Shown here one piece after another: positions 57,296 through 64,000 of a stretch of DNA of 64,000 bases. Position 1 is the stretch's first letter. Every line of letters starts with the position of its first letter. The translations under genes were made by a program, and so were the position numbers. The notes under the pieces were generated by a model. The model saw only the letters and a program-made list of their open reading frames with translations. It ran no database searches and was not told where the DNA came from. Origin of the DNA: Bacteroidia bacterium (GTDB taxonomy: Bacteria; Bacteroidota; Bacteroidia; Chitinophagales; UBA2359); the NCBI GenBank assembly GCA_030427245.1, contig JAUHXA010000024.1, positions 29,435 to 93,434 of the forward strand, written 5' to 3'.

Positions 57296-59383
57296 TTGAG
57301 CATAAAAAGAGACATATTGTGGCGAATCAATCTGGTGTATTTACTCTTGGCACTGGTTGGGTTTACGATACTACTGCAAGTGTTTCGCATACAGGTATTT
57401 GAAGGAGAACATTGGAGAGAAATGGGACACAATTCGACCCGAATTGACACAATTGAAGGACGAAGAGGCAATATCTATTCCGAAGATGGGCGATTGATGG
57501 CAACATCCCTTCCATTTTACGAAGTCCGAATGGATGTAAACACGACAGGTTTGACCGACAGCATCTTCAACAACAATGTTGACTCTTTGTCCAAAAACTT
57601 AGCAAATTACTTTCAAGATAGAACGCCTGAAGAATACTTACAAAGTTTGACAGAAGCAAGGGCTTCGGGAGAACGTTATTTGTTGATTCAAAGAAGGGTC
57701 AACTACAATGGATTGAAGGAGCTGAAAACTTGGCCCATCTTCAACCGAGGAAAATACGGAGGTGGTTTGATTTACCACCAACAAAATAGACGAGTCAATC
57801 CTTTCAGCCTGTTGGCAAGAAGAACCGTTGGATATGCAAGAGACAATTCTCAATCAGTAGGACTGGAAGGCAGTTTTGACGAGTATTTGAGAGGAACACA
57901 AGTGCCACGTTCGATGCACCGAGTTTCGGGCGGAACATGGGTACCGATTCACGACGACTTTGAATTGGAAGCCAAAAACGGAAAGGATATTTACACGACT
58001 TTGGATGTCAATCTACAAGATGTAGTCGAAAATGTCCTACACCGTAATGTTCGCAAGCATCTGGCAAATCATGGAAGCGCCATTGTAATGGAGGTCAAAA
58101 CGGGCAAAATCAAAGCGATTGCCAATTTGGGAATGGGAACAGACAGCACCTATTGGGAAAAATACAATTATGCAATCGGTGAAAAAACCGACCCTGGTTC
58201 TACCTTCAAGGCGGTGAGTTTGACCGCTTTATTGGACGATGGATTGGTGACTGACACCACGATTGTCGACATTGAAGGAGGACAAAAAGACTATCACGAG
58301 GAAGTAATGAAAGACGACCTTTGGTATCCTTACAATGAAATCACGGTGGCAAAAGCCATTGAAATTTCTTCCAATGTAGGTATCTCCAAATTGATTGTCC
58401 AACATTATGGTGCAGACCCAGCGAAGTTCATTGACAAATTGAACGATATGAATCTCACCCAACCAACGGGTATTGAGATTATTGGCGAACCTCGTCCAAC
58501 CATCAAAACACCCGATGCAGAAGATTGGAGTGGGATTACCCTTCCGTGGATGTCGGTCGGCTACGAATTGGACATCACACCCTTGCAGCTATTGACATTC
58601 TTCAATGCAATAGCGAATGACGGTAAAATGATGCGCCCCTATTTGGTCAGCGAAGTACGGGAACTCAATTCTGTTATCGAAAGGTTTGACCCACAGGTCG
58701 TGAAGCAAATCTGCAAACCCGAAACGGCAATTACCGTTAAAAACATTCTGCAAGGGGTCATAGAAAGGGGAACGGCAAAGAAAATTGCTTCCGAAAATTT
58801 CACCATTGCAGGAAAAACGGGAACGGCAAACATTGCGAAAGACCGCAAGCGAAAAAAGGAGTATCAAGCGAGTTTTGCAGGCTTTTTTCCTGCCGAGAAT
58901 CCCATATATTCTTGCATCGTCGTCATCAACAAACCTTCAATGGGTGACTATTACGGTGGTTCCGTTGCAGGACCCATCTTCAAGGAGATTGCAGAAAAAT
59001 GCTATTCGACCAGTACCAAAACGCATCAACCTTTGGTGAACAATGGCGCTAAAATCAATGGCACGCTTCCGATTTCCAAAAGAGGTTATCAAAGTGACAT
59101 GCAGATGGTTTACAACAACTTGGGTGTGTCTCATGCTCCTAATCCAGATACGGATTGGGTAGTCGCAAGTACCAAAGACCGTTCTATTGAACTGCATACT
59201 TTGGAAATGCGAGACAATTTGATTCCGAATGTGCGTGGAATGGGTTTGCGGGATGCGATGTATGTCTTGGAGAATCGAGGAATGAAGGTGCGATTTTCGG
59301 GGAAAGGGAAAGTTGTCGGGCAGAGTCCTGGATATGGGAAACGGTATCGGAAGGGGACTGTGGTGGATTTGGAGTTGAGGTAA
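57296..59383 (+). CDS. ftsI: Septal peptidoglycan transpeptidase (penicillin-binding protein 3) with PASTA domain
   Basis: A class B penicillin-binding protein of 695 residues that cross-links septal peptidoglycan. Membrane helix at about 11-29, pedestal domain to 230, then the transpeptidase with S302-T-F-K305 (catalytic serine), S358-S-N360 and K507-T-G509. A C-terminal PASTA domain (about 632-695, LIPNVRGMGLRDAMYVLENRGMKV) is added, as in many Bacteroidota. No ATG fits the N-terminus; the frame begins with TTG at 57296, preceded by an A/C-rich leader. The usual next gene, murE, is displaced by 4.4 kb. Confidence 0.95.
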   Translation: MSIKRDILWRINLVYLLLALVGFTILLQVFRIQVFEGEHWREMGHNSTRIDTIEGRRGNIYSEDGRLMATSLPFYEVRMDVNTTGLTDSIFNNNVDSLSKNLANYFQDRTPEEYLQSLTEARASGERYLLIQRRVNYNGLKELKTWPIFNRGKYGGGLIYHQQNRRVNPFSLLARRTVGYARDNSQSVGLEGSFDEYLRGTQVPRSMHRVSGGTWVPIHDDFELEAKNGKDIYTTLDVNLQDVVENVLHRNVRKHLANHGSAIVMEVKTGKIKAIANLGMGTDSTYWEKYNYAIGEKTDPGSTFKAVSLTALLDDGLVTDTTIVDIEGGQKDYHEEVMKDDLWYPYNEITVAKAIEISSNVGISKLIVQHYGADPAKFIDKLNDMNLTQPTGIEIIGEPRPTIKTPDAEDWSGITLPWMSVGYELDITPLQLLTFFNAIANDGKMMRPYLVSEVRELNSVIERFDPQVVKQICKPETAITVKNILQGVIERGTAKKIASENFTIAGKTGTANIAKDRKRKKEYQASFAGFFPAENPIYSCIVVINKPSMGDYYGGSVAGPIFKEIAEKCYSTSTKTHQPLVNNGAKINGTLPISKRGYQSDMQMVYNNLGVSHAPNPDTDWVVASTKDRSIELHTLEMRDNLIPNVRGMGLRDAMYVLENRGMKVRFSGKGKVVGQSPGYGKRYRKGTVVDLELR

Positions 59384-59414
59384 TCAACAAAATTACACTA
59401 AAAGAATAATAGAA

Positions 59415-60272
59415 ATGAATAAATACAGCTCAAATGACCACACAATTTACAATGGTGACGCATTAGAAATACTAAAAAATGAAATTGAAGACAATAGTAT
59501 AGACTTAATATTTGCAGACCCTCCTTATAATATTGGAAAGAACTTCAATGGACGGAAGGGGAAATGGAAGAATGACGAAAGTTACCTTGAATGGTGTTAT
59601 CAATGGATAAATTTATGTCTTCTCAAATTAAAAAACAACGGCTCTTTTTATGTGATGACATCAACTCAATTTATGCCGTATTTCGATATTTATATTCAAA
59701 AAAAAATGGATATACTTTCCAGAATCGTATGGTCTTATGATAGTTCAGGAGTTCAAGCAAAAAAGTATTTTGGTTCAATGTACGAGCCAATTCTTTTTTG
59801 TGTAAAAGACAAAAAAAATTACACTTTTAATAGTGAAGATGTTTTGGTGGAGGCTAAAACAGGTGCAAAAAGAAAATTAATTGATTATCGGAAGAATCCA
59901 CCACAACCTTACAATACCCAAAAAGTGCCAGGTAATGTTTGGAATTATCCTCGTGTGAGGTATAGAATGGCAGAGTATGAAAAACATCCTACTCAAAAAC
60001 CAATTCAATTGCTTGAAAGAATTGTAAAAGCAAGTTCAAACGAGGGAGATACAGTATTAGATCCATTTTCAGGAACATTTACTACCTCTTATGTGGCAAA
60101 AATATTAAAACGCAAAAGCATAGGAATTGAAATAGATGAAGAATATTCTAAAATTGGAATTCGTAGAGTGTTAGAACAGTATGACTTAAATGGAGAAGAT
60201 TTGAGCAGAGAGCCGAAAATTTATGAAATAAAAAATCCAAAACAACAAACACTGTTTGAACCAAAAATATGA
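59415..60272 (+). CDS. Site-specific DNA adenine methyltransferase, YhdJ-like (beta class)
   Basis: A 285-residue N6-adenine methyltransferase. D35-P-P-Y38 (catalytic motif IV) precedes the SAM motif VLDPFSGTFTTS (214-225), giving the beta-class order. Long blocks match what I recall of E. coli YhdJ (M.EcoKII): IFADPPYNIGKNF, IVWSYDSSGVQAKKYFGSMYEPIL, NYTFN, VEAKTGAKRKLIDYRKNPPQPYN, QKVPGNVW and HPTQKP. YhdJ methylates ATGCAT; the same specificity is likely here but unproven. The stop overlaps the start of the next gene by four bases (ATGA), the arrangement of a coupled restriction-modification pair. It is intact, while its partner is broken. Confidence 0.93.
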   Translation: MNKYSSNDHTIYNGDALEILKNEIEDNSIDLIFADPPYNIGKNFNGRKGKWKNDESYLEWCYQWINLCLLKLKNNGSFYVMTSTQFMPYFDIYIQKKMDILSRIVWSYDSSGVQAKKYFGSMYEPILFCVKDKKNYTFNSEDVLVEAKTGAKRKLIDYRKNPPQPYNTQKVPGNVWNYPRVRYRMAEYEKHPTQKPIQLLERIVKASSNEGDTVLDPFSGTFTTSYVAKILKRKSIGIEIDEEYSKIGIRRVLEQYDLNGEDLSREPKIYEIKNPKQQTLFEPKI

Positions 60273-60714
60273 GGCATTCATTTACCAAAACAATAGAGAT
60301 AGAATTGGCAAAAATGTTCAATGAAAACTCTGAACAGATTTATGAGAATAGTCAATTACTTCAATTCTTGAATAAGAAAATGAGGTCTGCTCATAAAGGC
60401 TCTAAAGCAAGAGGAAGTTTTGGAACTATTTATGCGCTTTATACTCTTGTTGAGGATTATATCAATAAAGGATATTTGAATAGGTCTGATTACAGTAAAT
60501 ATAAAGGAGCACGGTTTACTGATTTACTCAAAAGAGCTAAGGAGTTGCCTTTTGGGGCTAAACTCCAAAATCATTCCTTCAATCAAAGAGTTAATGAGGA
60601 GTTCAAAGCCACATTTTCACTAAAAGAAATAATGCCCATTTTAAGAAACCCTACAACTAAAAGGTATTGGATAAATGAGAATTTATTAAAGATAAAAGCC
60701 AACAATCAAATATT

Positions 60715-60893
60715 GTAACTACCTAGGTACTTTAAGAAAATGATTGTCAATAATAAACAATCATGCAAATATTAAATAAAAATTATGCAAATGTAATTAA
60801 TTTGCTGTTTATCAAGTGTTTATAAAATTTACGGTTAATTAATAAAAAATGCATGTGTTTGATTTTCAACATTATTAGTACCTAAGTAATTAC
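60715..60893. mobile_element. 179-bp miniature inverted-repeat element, copy 1 (IS66-like ends)
   Basis: The ends GTAACTACCTAGGTACT and AGTACCTAAGTAATTAC are inverted repeats (15 of 17). Both flanks carry CAAATATT (60707-60714 and 60894-60901), an 8-bp target duplication. GTAA termini with 8-bp duplications are the rule for IS66-family insertion sequences, so a non-autonomous IS66-type derivative is likely. It has an internal hairpin ATGATTGT/ACAATCAT (60740-60764), no coding capacity and one ATGCAT site (60849-60854). Confidence 0.93.
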
Positions 60894-61452
60894 CAAATAT
60901 TTAATATTTCAAAAGCAATATTAAATATTGTCCAAAAATATATTGAAGCGAAAACAAGTGCTTTTGATACATTCATTACAACTTGTGAAAAACTCAGGGA
61001 ATATGAAAATAAAAAACGAGATAGTGTTAAAGAGTTTATTCTTGGTTTACTTAAGCCTAATATTGATGCAAGGATTTTTGAAATTGTTAGTTATTCAATA
61101 TTAAAAGCTAAGTATTTTGAACAATCTGTTTTCTTTGGTTTTGAATTAGATTCGATTGAAGAACAAAGACTGAAATTATACAAAACAGGAAGAACCAATG
61201 CAAATGATGGTGGAATAGACTTTGTAATGAAACCATTAGGAAGATTCTTTCAAGTTACCGAAACAACAGATGTGAAAAAGTATTTCTTGGACATAGACAA
61301 ACTTGAAAAATTCCCAATAACATTTGTTGTTAAGTCGTCAGAAAAGGTAGAAAATCTAAAGCGAAAAATCAAAGAAGGTGCAGAAAAACAATATGGAATT
61401 GAAGCAGTAGTAAATAAATACATTTCCTGTATTGAGGAAATTATCAATATTC

Positions 61453-61631
61453 GTAACTACCTAGGTACTTTAAGAAAATGATTGTCAATAATAAACAATC
61501 ATGCAAATATTAAATAAAAATTATGCAAATGTAATTAATTTGCTGTTTATCAAGTGTTTATAAAATTTACGGTTAATTAATAAAAAATGCATGTGTTTGA
61601 TTTTCAACATTATTAGTACCTAAGTAATTAC
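61453..61631. mobile_element. 179-bp miniature inverted-repeat element, copy 2 (identical to copy 1)
   Basis: All 179 bases match copy 1 by eye and the orientation is the same. The target duplication is CAATATTC (61445-61452 and 61632-61639), different from copy 1, so this is an independent insertion rather than a duplicated gene segment. The two copies are 738 bp apart, start to start, and could recombine to delete the segment between them. Confidence 0.93.
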
Positions 61632-61764
61632 CAATATTCAAAAGTTAAAAGAAGCATTAAGGGAAGTTGAAAAAAATGGAAAAATCAATGATGTTCTGAA
61701 TGAGATAATTAAACAAAGTAAAATAGAGTTTAATTATGATGAATAGAGAATCAAATGTAGAACT

Positions 61765-61968
61765 ATGAAAAAAGTAGATAAAATCGAAAATTCTGAATCT
61801 TATCTCGGAATGAGAGAAATCATCCGAATTGGAAACCTTGCAGTGAAAAAGGCGAAGGAGGAAAACAAACGATTTGGGATTCCCGAAGTGATTTCTATTG
61901 AAGGGAAAATTTACTATATCGTTGATGGTGAATTAACGAGGGAGAAGCCTGAAATATTGAAGGACTAA
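61765..61968 (+). CDS. Small hypothetical protein
   Basis: A 67-residue protein starting at the ATG of 61765, 18 bp after the end of the broken endonuclease gene. The central GMREIIRIGNLAVKKAKEENKRFGIPEVISIEGKIYYIVDGEL suggests a helix followed by a small beta hairpin. Short proteins of this look are frequent in Bacteroidota accessory regions, but I cannot name a family; an antitoxin-like role is only a guess. Confidence 0.55.
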   Translation: MKKVDKIENSESYLGMREIIRIGNLAVKKAKEENKRFGIPEVISIEGKIYYIVDGELTREKPEILKD

Positions 61969-62017
61969 TAGAGCATATCCTTGAAGCGTGATGTTCTTTG
62001 AAAAAATGTATGCACTC

Positions 62018-62533
62018 ATGATAATTGAGTTAACAGAAAAATACATTCCAAATATTGCAGAAGCACAAGTTTGTGCATGGCAAGCAGCCTTCAAAGGGAT
62101 TCTCAGCGATGAGTTATTGTCTGATTTAGTTATAGAAGATTTTGCAGACAATTGGCGCAAAATCATTACCCAAAAAGAAAGAAAAAATTTGATATGGGTA
62201 AACGAAGAAGACAAAGCTGTTGGTTTTGTGTCTTTCGGGAAACCAAAGGATGAAAAAGAATCAGCCGATTTTGAAATTTATGGAATATACGTTCATCCCA
62301 AATTTTGGGGACAGAAAATTGGCTATCAGCTAATGAATCATGCTGTTGATTCTATTCAAAAAACTCAAAGATTGGGTCGGGTGATTCTGTGGACAATGAC
62401 TGACAATACAATCAGTCGAAAATTTTATGAGCGGTATGGATTCAAGGTAAACGGAAAAAATAGAATTTCTTCGAGGAACAATGAGTGTTTTGAGGAAATT
62501 CAATTTCAAATAGGACGCTTATTAGATATTTAA
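62018..62533 (+). CDS. GNAT family N-acetyltransferase
   Basis: A 171-residue acetyl-CoA-dependent transferase. From the ATG at 62018 it begins MIIELTEKYIPNIAEAQVCAWQAAFKGILS, the usual GNAT N-terminus; earlier in-frame starts (61988, 61991, 62006) add a non-conserved tail. The acetyl-CoA site is GIYVHPKFWGQKIGYQLMNHA (R/Q-x-x-G-x-G/A form), followed by LGRVILWTMTDNTISRKFYERYGF. The substrate is unknown. It is cargo of the accessory island. Confidence 0.85.
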   Translation: MIIELTEKYIPNIAEAQVCAWQAAFKGILSDELLSDLVIEDFADNWRKIITQKERKNLIWVNEEDKAVGFVSFGKPKDEKESADFEIYGIYVHPKFWGQKIGYQLMNHAVDSIQKTQRLGRVILWTMTDNTISRKFYERYGFKVNGKNRISSRNNECFEEIQFQIGRLLDI

Positions 62534-62539
62534 AAATAT

Positions 62540-62568
62540 GAATATGCGAGACAGTGTCTCGCATATTC
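62540..62568. terminator. 13-bp perfect palindromic hairpin
   Basis: GAATATGCGAGAC and GTCTCGCATATTC are perfect inverted arms around the loop AGT, directly behind the GNAT stop. No T-run follows on the plus strand. It may act as a terminator or as a protein-binding palindrome. Confidence 0.5.
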
Positions 62569-62645
62569 AGTTGGGTAAAAAATAAATGTATATTTTTATA
62601 TAGAACAAAATTTGCATCGAAATTAAAGTTCAATTTTTTATTAAA

Positions 62646-63819
62646 ATGGCTAAAAGTGATAAAAATACAGAATATCAAAAACTAATTAGAGAGATTGGTA
62701 AAACATACCAAACTGCAAAAATCAACAGTGTTAATGCTATAAATATTCAAATGCTTCACGCTTATTGGAGAATTGGTAAGAATATAATTGAGTATGAGCA
62801 GGTTGGAAAACTAAAAGCAGATTATGGAAAGAAACTCATATTAAATTTATCTAAAGACCTTTCTACCACACATGGAAGAGGGTTTAGTAGAACCAATCTT
62901 GCTTATATGAGATTGTTATACAATAAATATCCAACTTGTGAGGAGTTATCAAGTAAGCTAAGTTGGTCGCATTATTTTGAGTTATTGAAGGTAGATCTCA
63001 GTACAGGACAAAACTATATTTGAAGCGAAAGACCTTATAGGTTTAACCTCTGAAAGTATGTACATGTTTGATAATCTGTTTTTTTTACATAAACAAAAAC
63101 CTATAAGGTTTAAGAGTCATGCTCAATAAAACGTTTTGTCCTGTACAAAGAAGGTAGATAATGATTTAGCGAGAGCATTTTATGAAAAGCAAGCCATATT
63201 AGAGGATTGGACAGTTCGAGAATTGAAGCGACAAAAGAAAACTGGACTATTTCACAGATTGGCAGTTGGTAAAAACAAAGAGGAGATATTGAAGTTGGCA
63301 AAGGAAGGGCAAATTGTAAAATCAGAAGATGATTTTGTGAAAAACCCTCATGTTTTTGAATTTTTAGGTTTTCCCGAAAACTACCAATATTCAGAAACCG
63401 ATATAGAAAAAGCCATTATTGACAATTTGCAGCAGTTTCTTTTAGAGTTGGGAAAAGGTTTTGCCTTTATCGGAAGACAACAGCGCATTACCTTGAACAA
63501 CAGGCACTATTTAGTAGATTTGGTGTTTTATCATGTCAAATTGAAGTGCTATGTTTTGATAGATTTGAAAATTGGAGAAGTCGTACACGAACATATTGGT
63601 CAGATGAAGTTGTACTTGGGGTATTATACCAAAGAAGTGAATGAGGAAACAGATAATGCTCCAATAGGGCTTATTTTATCCGAGGAAAAAGACGATATCA
63701 TGGTTGAATACGCCATGTTGAATGATAGTACAAAGCTTATTGTTTCAAAATATCAGCTTTATTTACCTGATGTAGAACAGTTGAGAAACAAGGTCAAAGA
63801 AATAATGGACAAAGAGTAA
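62646..63819 (+). pseudogene. DUF1016/YhcG-type PD-(D/E)XK nuclease gene, broken by a miniature element
   Basis: The first part (62646-62996) encodes the N-terminal domain ending SWSHYFELLKVD, and the second, restarted frame to 63819 encodes NDLARAFYEKQAILEDWTVRELKRQ onward. Removing the 154-bp element and one 9-bp duplication leaves 1011 bp, i.e. 336 residues plus stop, in frame across the joint (LLKVD-NDLARAFYE). The C-terminal nuclease domain GFAFIGRQQRITLNNRHYLVDLVFYH and CYVLIDLKIGEVVHEHIGQMKLYLGYY has the D...DxK layout of YhcG-like proteins, which often travel with restriction and defence genes. A TTG at 63136 could start a separate C-terminal fragment, so partial activity cannot be excluded. 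Confidence 0.9.
62997..63150. mobile_element. 154-bp miniature inverted-repeat element with 9-bp target duplication
   Basis: CTCAGTACAGGACAAAAC (62997-63014) and GTTTTGTCCTGTACAAAG (63133-63150) are inverted repeats, 16 of 18. The flanks carry AAGGTAGAT (62988-62996 and 63151-63159); one more base, G, also matches on the left. Inside is a second inverted pair, ACCTTATAGGTTT and AAACCTATAAGGT. There is no coding capacity. It differs in sequence and duplication length from the 179-bp elements, so a different transposase moved it. Confidence 0.88.
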
Positions 63820-63822
63820 AAA

Positions 63823-64000
63823 ATGAAACTCAGTGATATACTGTACAAGGTCAGCCTTCAAAAAATGACAGGCTCGACCGACAAAAACATAAACGCCCTT
63901 CAATTGGACTCTCGAAAAGTCGTTGCCAATGATTTGTTTGCAGCCTTGAGAGGGACAAAAGTAGATGGGCATCAGTTCATTGACATTGCGGTTAAGAAAG
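63823..64000 (+). CDS. murE: UDP-N-acetylmuramyl-tripeptide synthetase, N-terminal part (runs off the window)
   Basis: From the ATG at 63823 the frame reads MKLSDILYKVSLQKMTGSTD, then INALQLDSRKVVANDLFAALRGTKVDGHQFI, the N-terminal substrate-binding domain of Mur ligases with the DSRxVxxxxLFxAxxGxxxDGxxFI block typical of MurE. MurE adds meso-diaminopimelate (or lysine) to UDP-MurNAc-L-Ala-D-Glu. Gene order mraZ-rsmH-ftsL-ftsI-murE supports the call. It starts three bases after the DUF1016 stop, so the accessory island joins the cluster seamlessly. Confidence 0.93.
   Translation, partial: MKLSDILYKVSLQKMTGSTDKNINALQLDSRKVVANDLFAALRGTKVDGHQFIDIAVKK

Larger units (their letters stand above)
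60269..61746 (+). pseudogene. Probable type II restriction endonuclease gene broken by two miniature elements
   Basis: The frame overlaps the methyltransferase stop, as partner endonuclease genes often do. It is interrupted at 60714 and again at 61452 by identical 179-bp elements. Removing each element and one copy of its 8-bp duplication leaves 1104 bp, exactly 368 codons: MRHSFTKTIEIEL ... KANNQI then FNISKAILNIVQKY ... CIEEIINI then QKLKEALREVEK ... EFNYDE. The restored 367-residue protein has GGIDF (252-256) and FFQVTE (264-269), compatible with a D-x-(E/Q)xK-type nuclease core, but I do not recognise a named enzyme. Open frames on both sides with no other damage suggest recent insertions. 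As it stands, only truncated pieces of 149 and about 190 residues can be made. Confidence 0.85.

Noticed and set aside
60715..61631. The two 179-bp insertions as self-splicing introns or inteins
   Set aside because: They have inverted ends and flanking duplications typical of transposition, hold no intron core or protein frame, and contain stops; a transposable element explains them better.
1..64000. tRNA or rRNA genes
   Set aside because: I looked through the intergenic gaps for cloverleaf-type arms and conserved rRNA segments and recognised none; a tRNAscan run would settle it.

Overview
This window looks like a chromosomal segment of a Bacteroidota bacterium, possibly Saprospiria- or Cytophagia-like; the genus cannot be fixed from the sequence. 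The signs are a SusC/SusD pair, type IX secretion (T9SS) sorting domains, a PorW/SprE-like T9SS protein, TAnnTTTG-type promoter boxes, almost no Shine-Dalgarno sites and a moderately AT-rich composition. I saw no rRNA, tRNA or CRISPR array.

Layout. 1-9.6 kb, mostly minus strand: the start of an acyl-CoA dehydrogenase, an amylomaltase with two starch-binding domains, a decayed T9SS cargo gene, a crotonase, a DEAD-box helicase, a TlpA-like lipoprotein, gatB and a short-chain dehydrogenase. 10-18.6 kb: an SPFH membrane protein, several hypothetical envelope proteins, a beta-helix T9SS cargo, a pseudouridine synthase and a methyltransferase-TPR protein. 18.8-30 kb: PorW/SprE-like TPR protein, an M23 peptidase-bactofilin pair followed by two AtpZ/AtpI-like membrane proteins, a secreted HExxH protein, an AlkC/AlkD-type HEAT protein and a type III polyketide synthase. 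30-43.5 kb: two large VCBS/ASPIC lipoproteins flanking a MacB-type ABC exporter (one ATPase, two duplicated permeases, one HlyD/MacA adaptor), trmN and a DUF3078 protein. 43.7-52 kb: a beta-glucan (probably laminarin-type) utilisation locus: susC, susD, a three-module surface binding lipoprotein and a GH16 glucanase. 52.5-64 kb: a glucosaminidase-LysM protein, hpt, rsmG, and the division and cell-wall cluster mraZ-rsmH-ftsL-ftsI-...-murE.

The strongest discovery is between ftsI and murE. A 4.4 kb accessory island interrupts the otherwise conserved cluster. It carries a YhdJ-like adenine methyltransferase, its overlapping partner gene (probable restriction endonuclease), a small unknown gene, a GNAT acetyltransferase and a DUF1016/YhcG-type nuclease gene. 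The endonuclease gene is broken by two identical 179-bp miniature inverted-repeat elements, each with a clean 8-bp target duplication and IS66-like GTAA ends. The DUF1016 gene is broken by an unrelated 154-bp miniature element with a 9-bp duplication. Removing each element plus one copy of its duplication restores both reading frames exactly (367 and 336 codons).

A further miniature element (133 bp, 9-bp duplication) sits inside the glucan locus, and a degenerate one lies near 27.1 kb. The window is also rich in short tandem repeats: 9-bp arrays before each duplicated ABC permease, a 37-bp array before the second permease, and 8-bp arrays at two loci sharing a GCGAAGCGAA-type end motif. A 100-bp hairpin-bearing repeat occurs twice, 40 kb apart. 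A three-unit, 10-bp-phased GTGG motif in front of mraZ looks like the MraZ operator.
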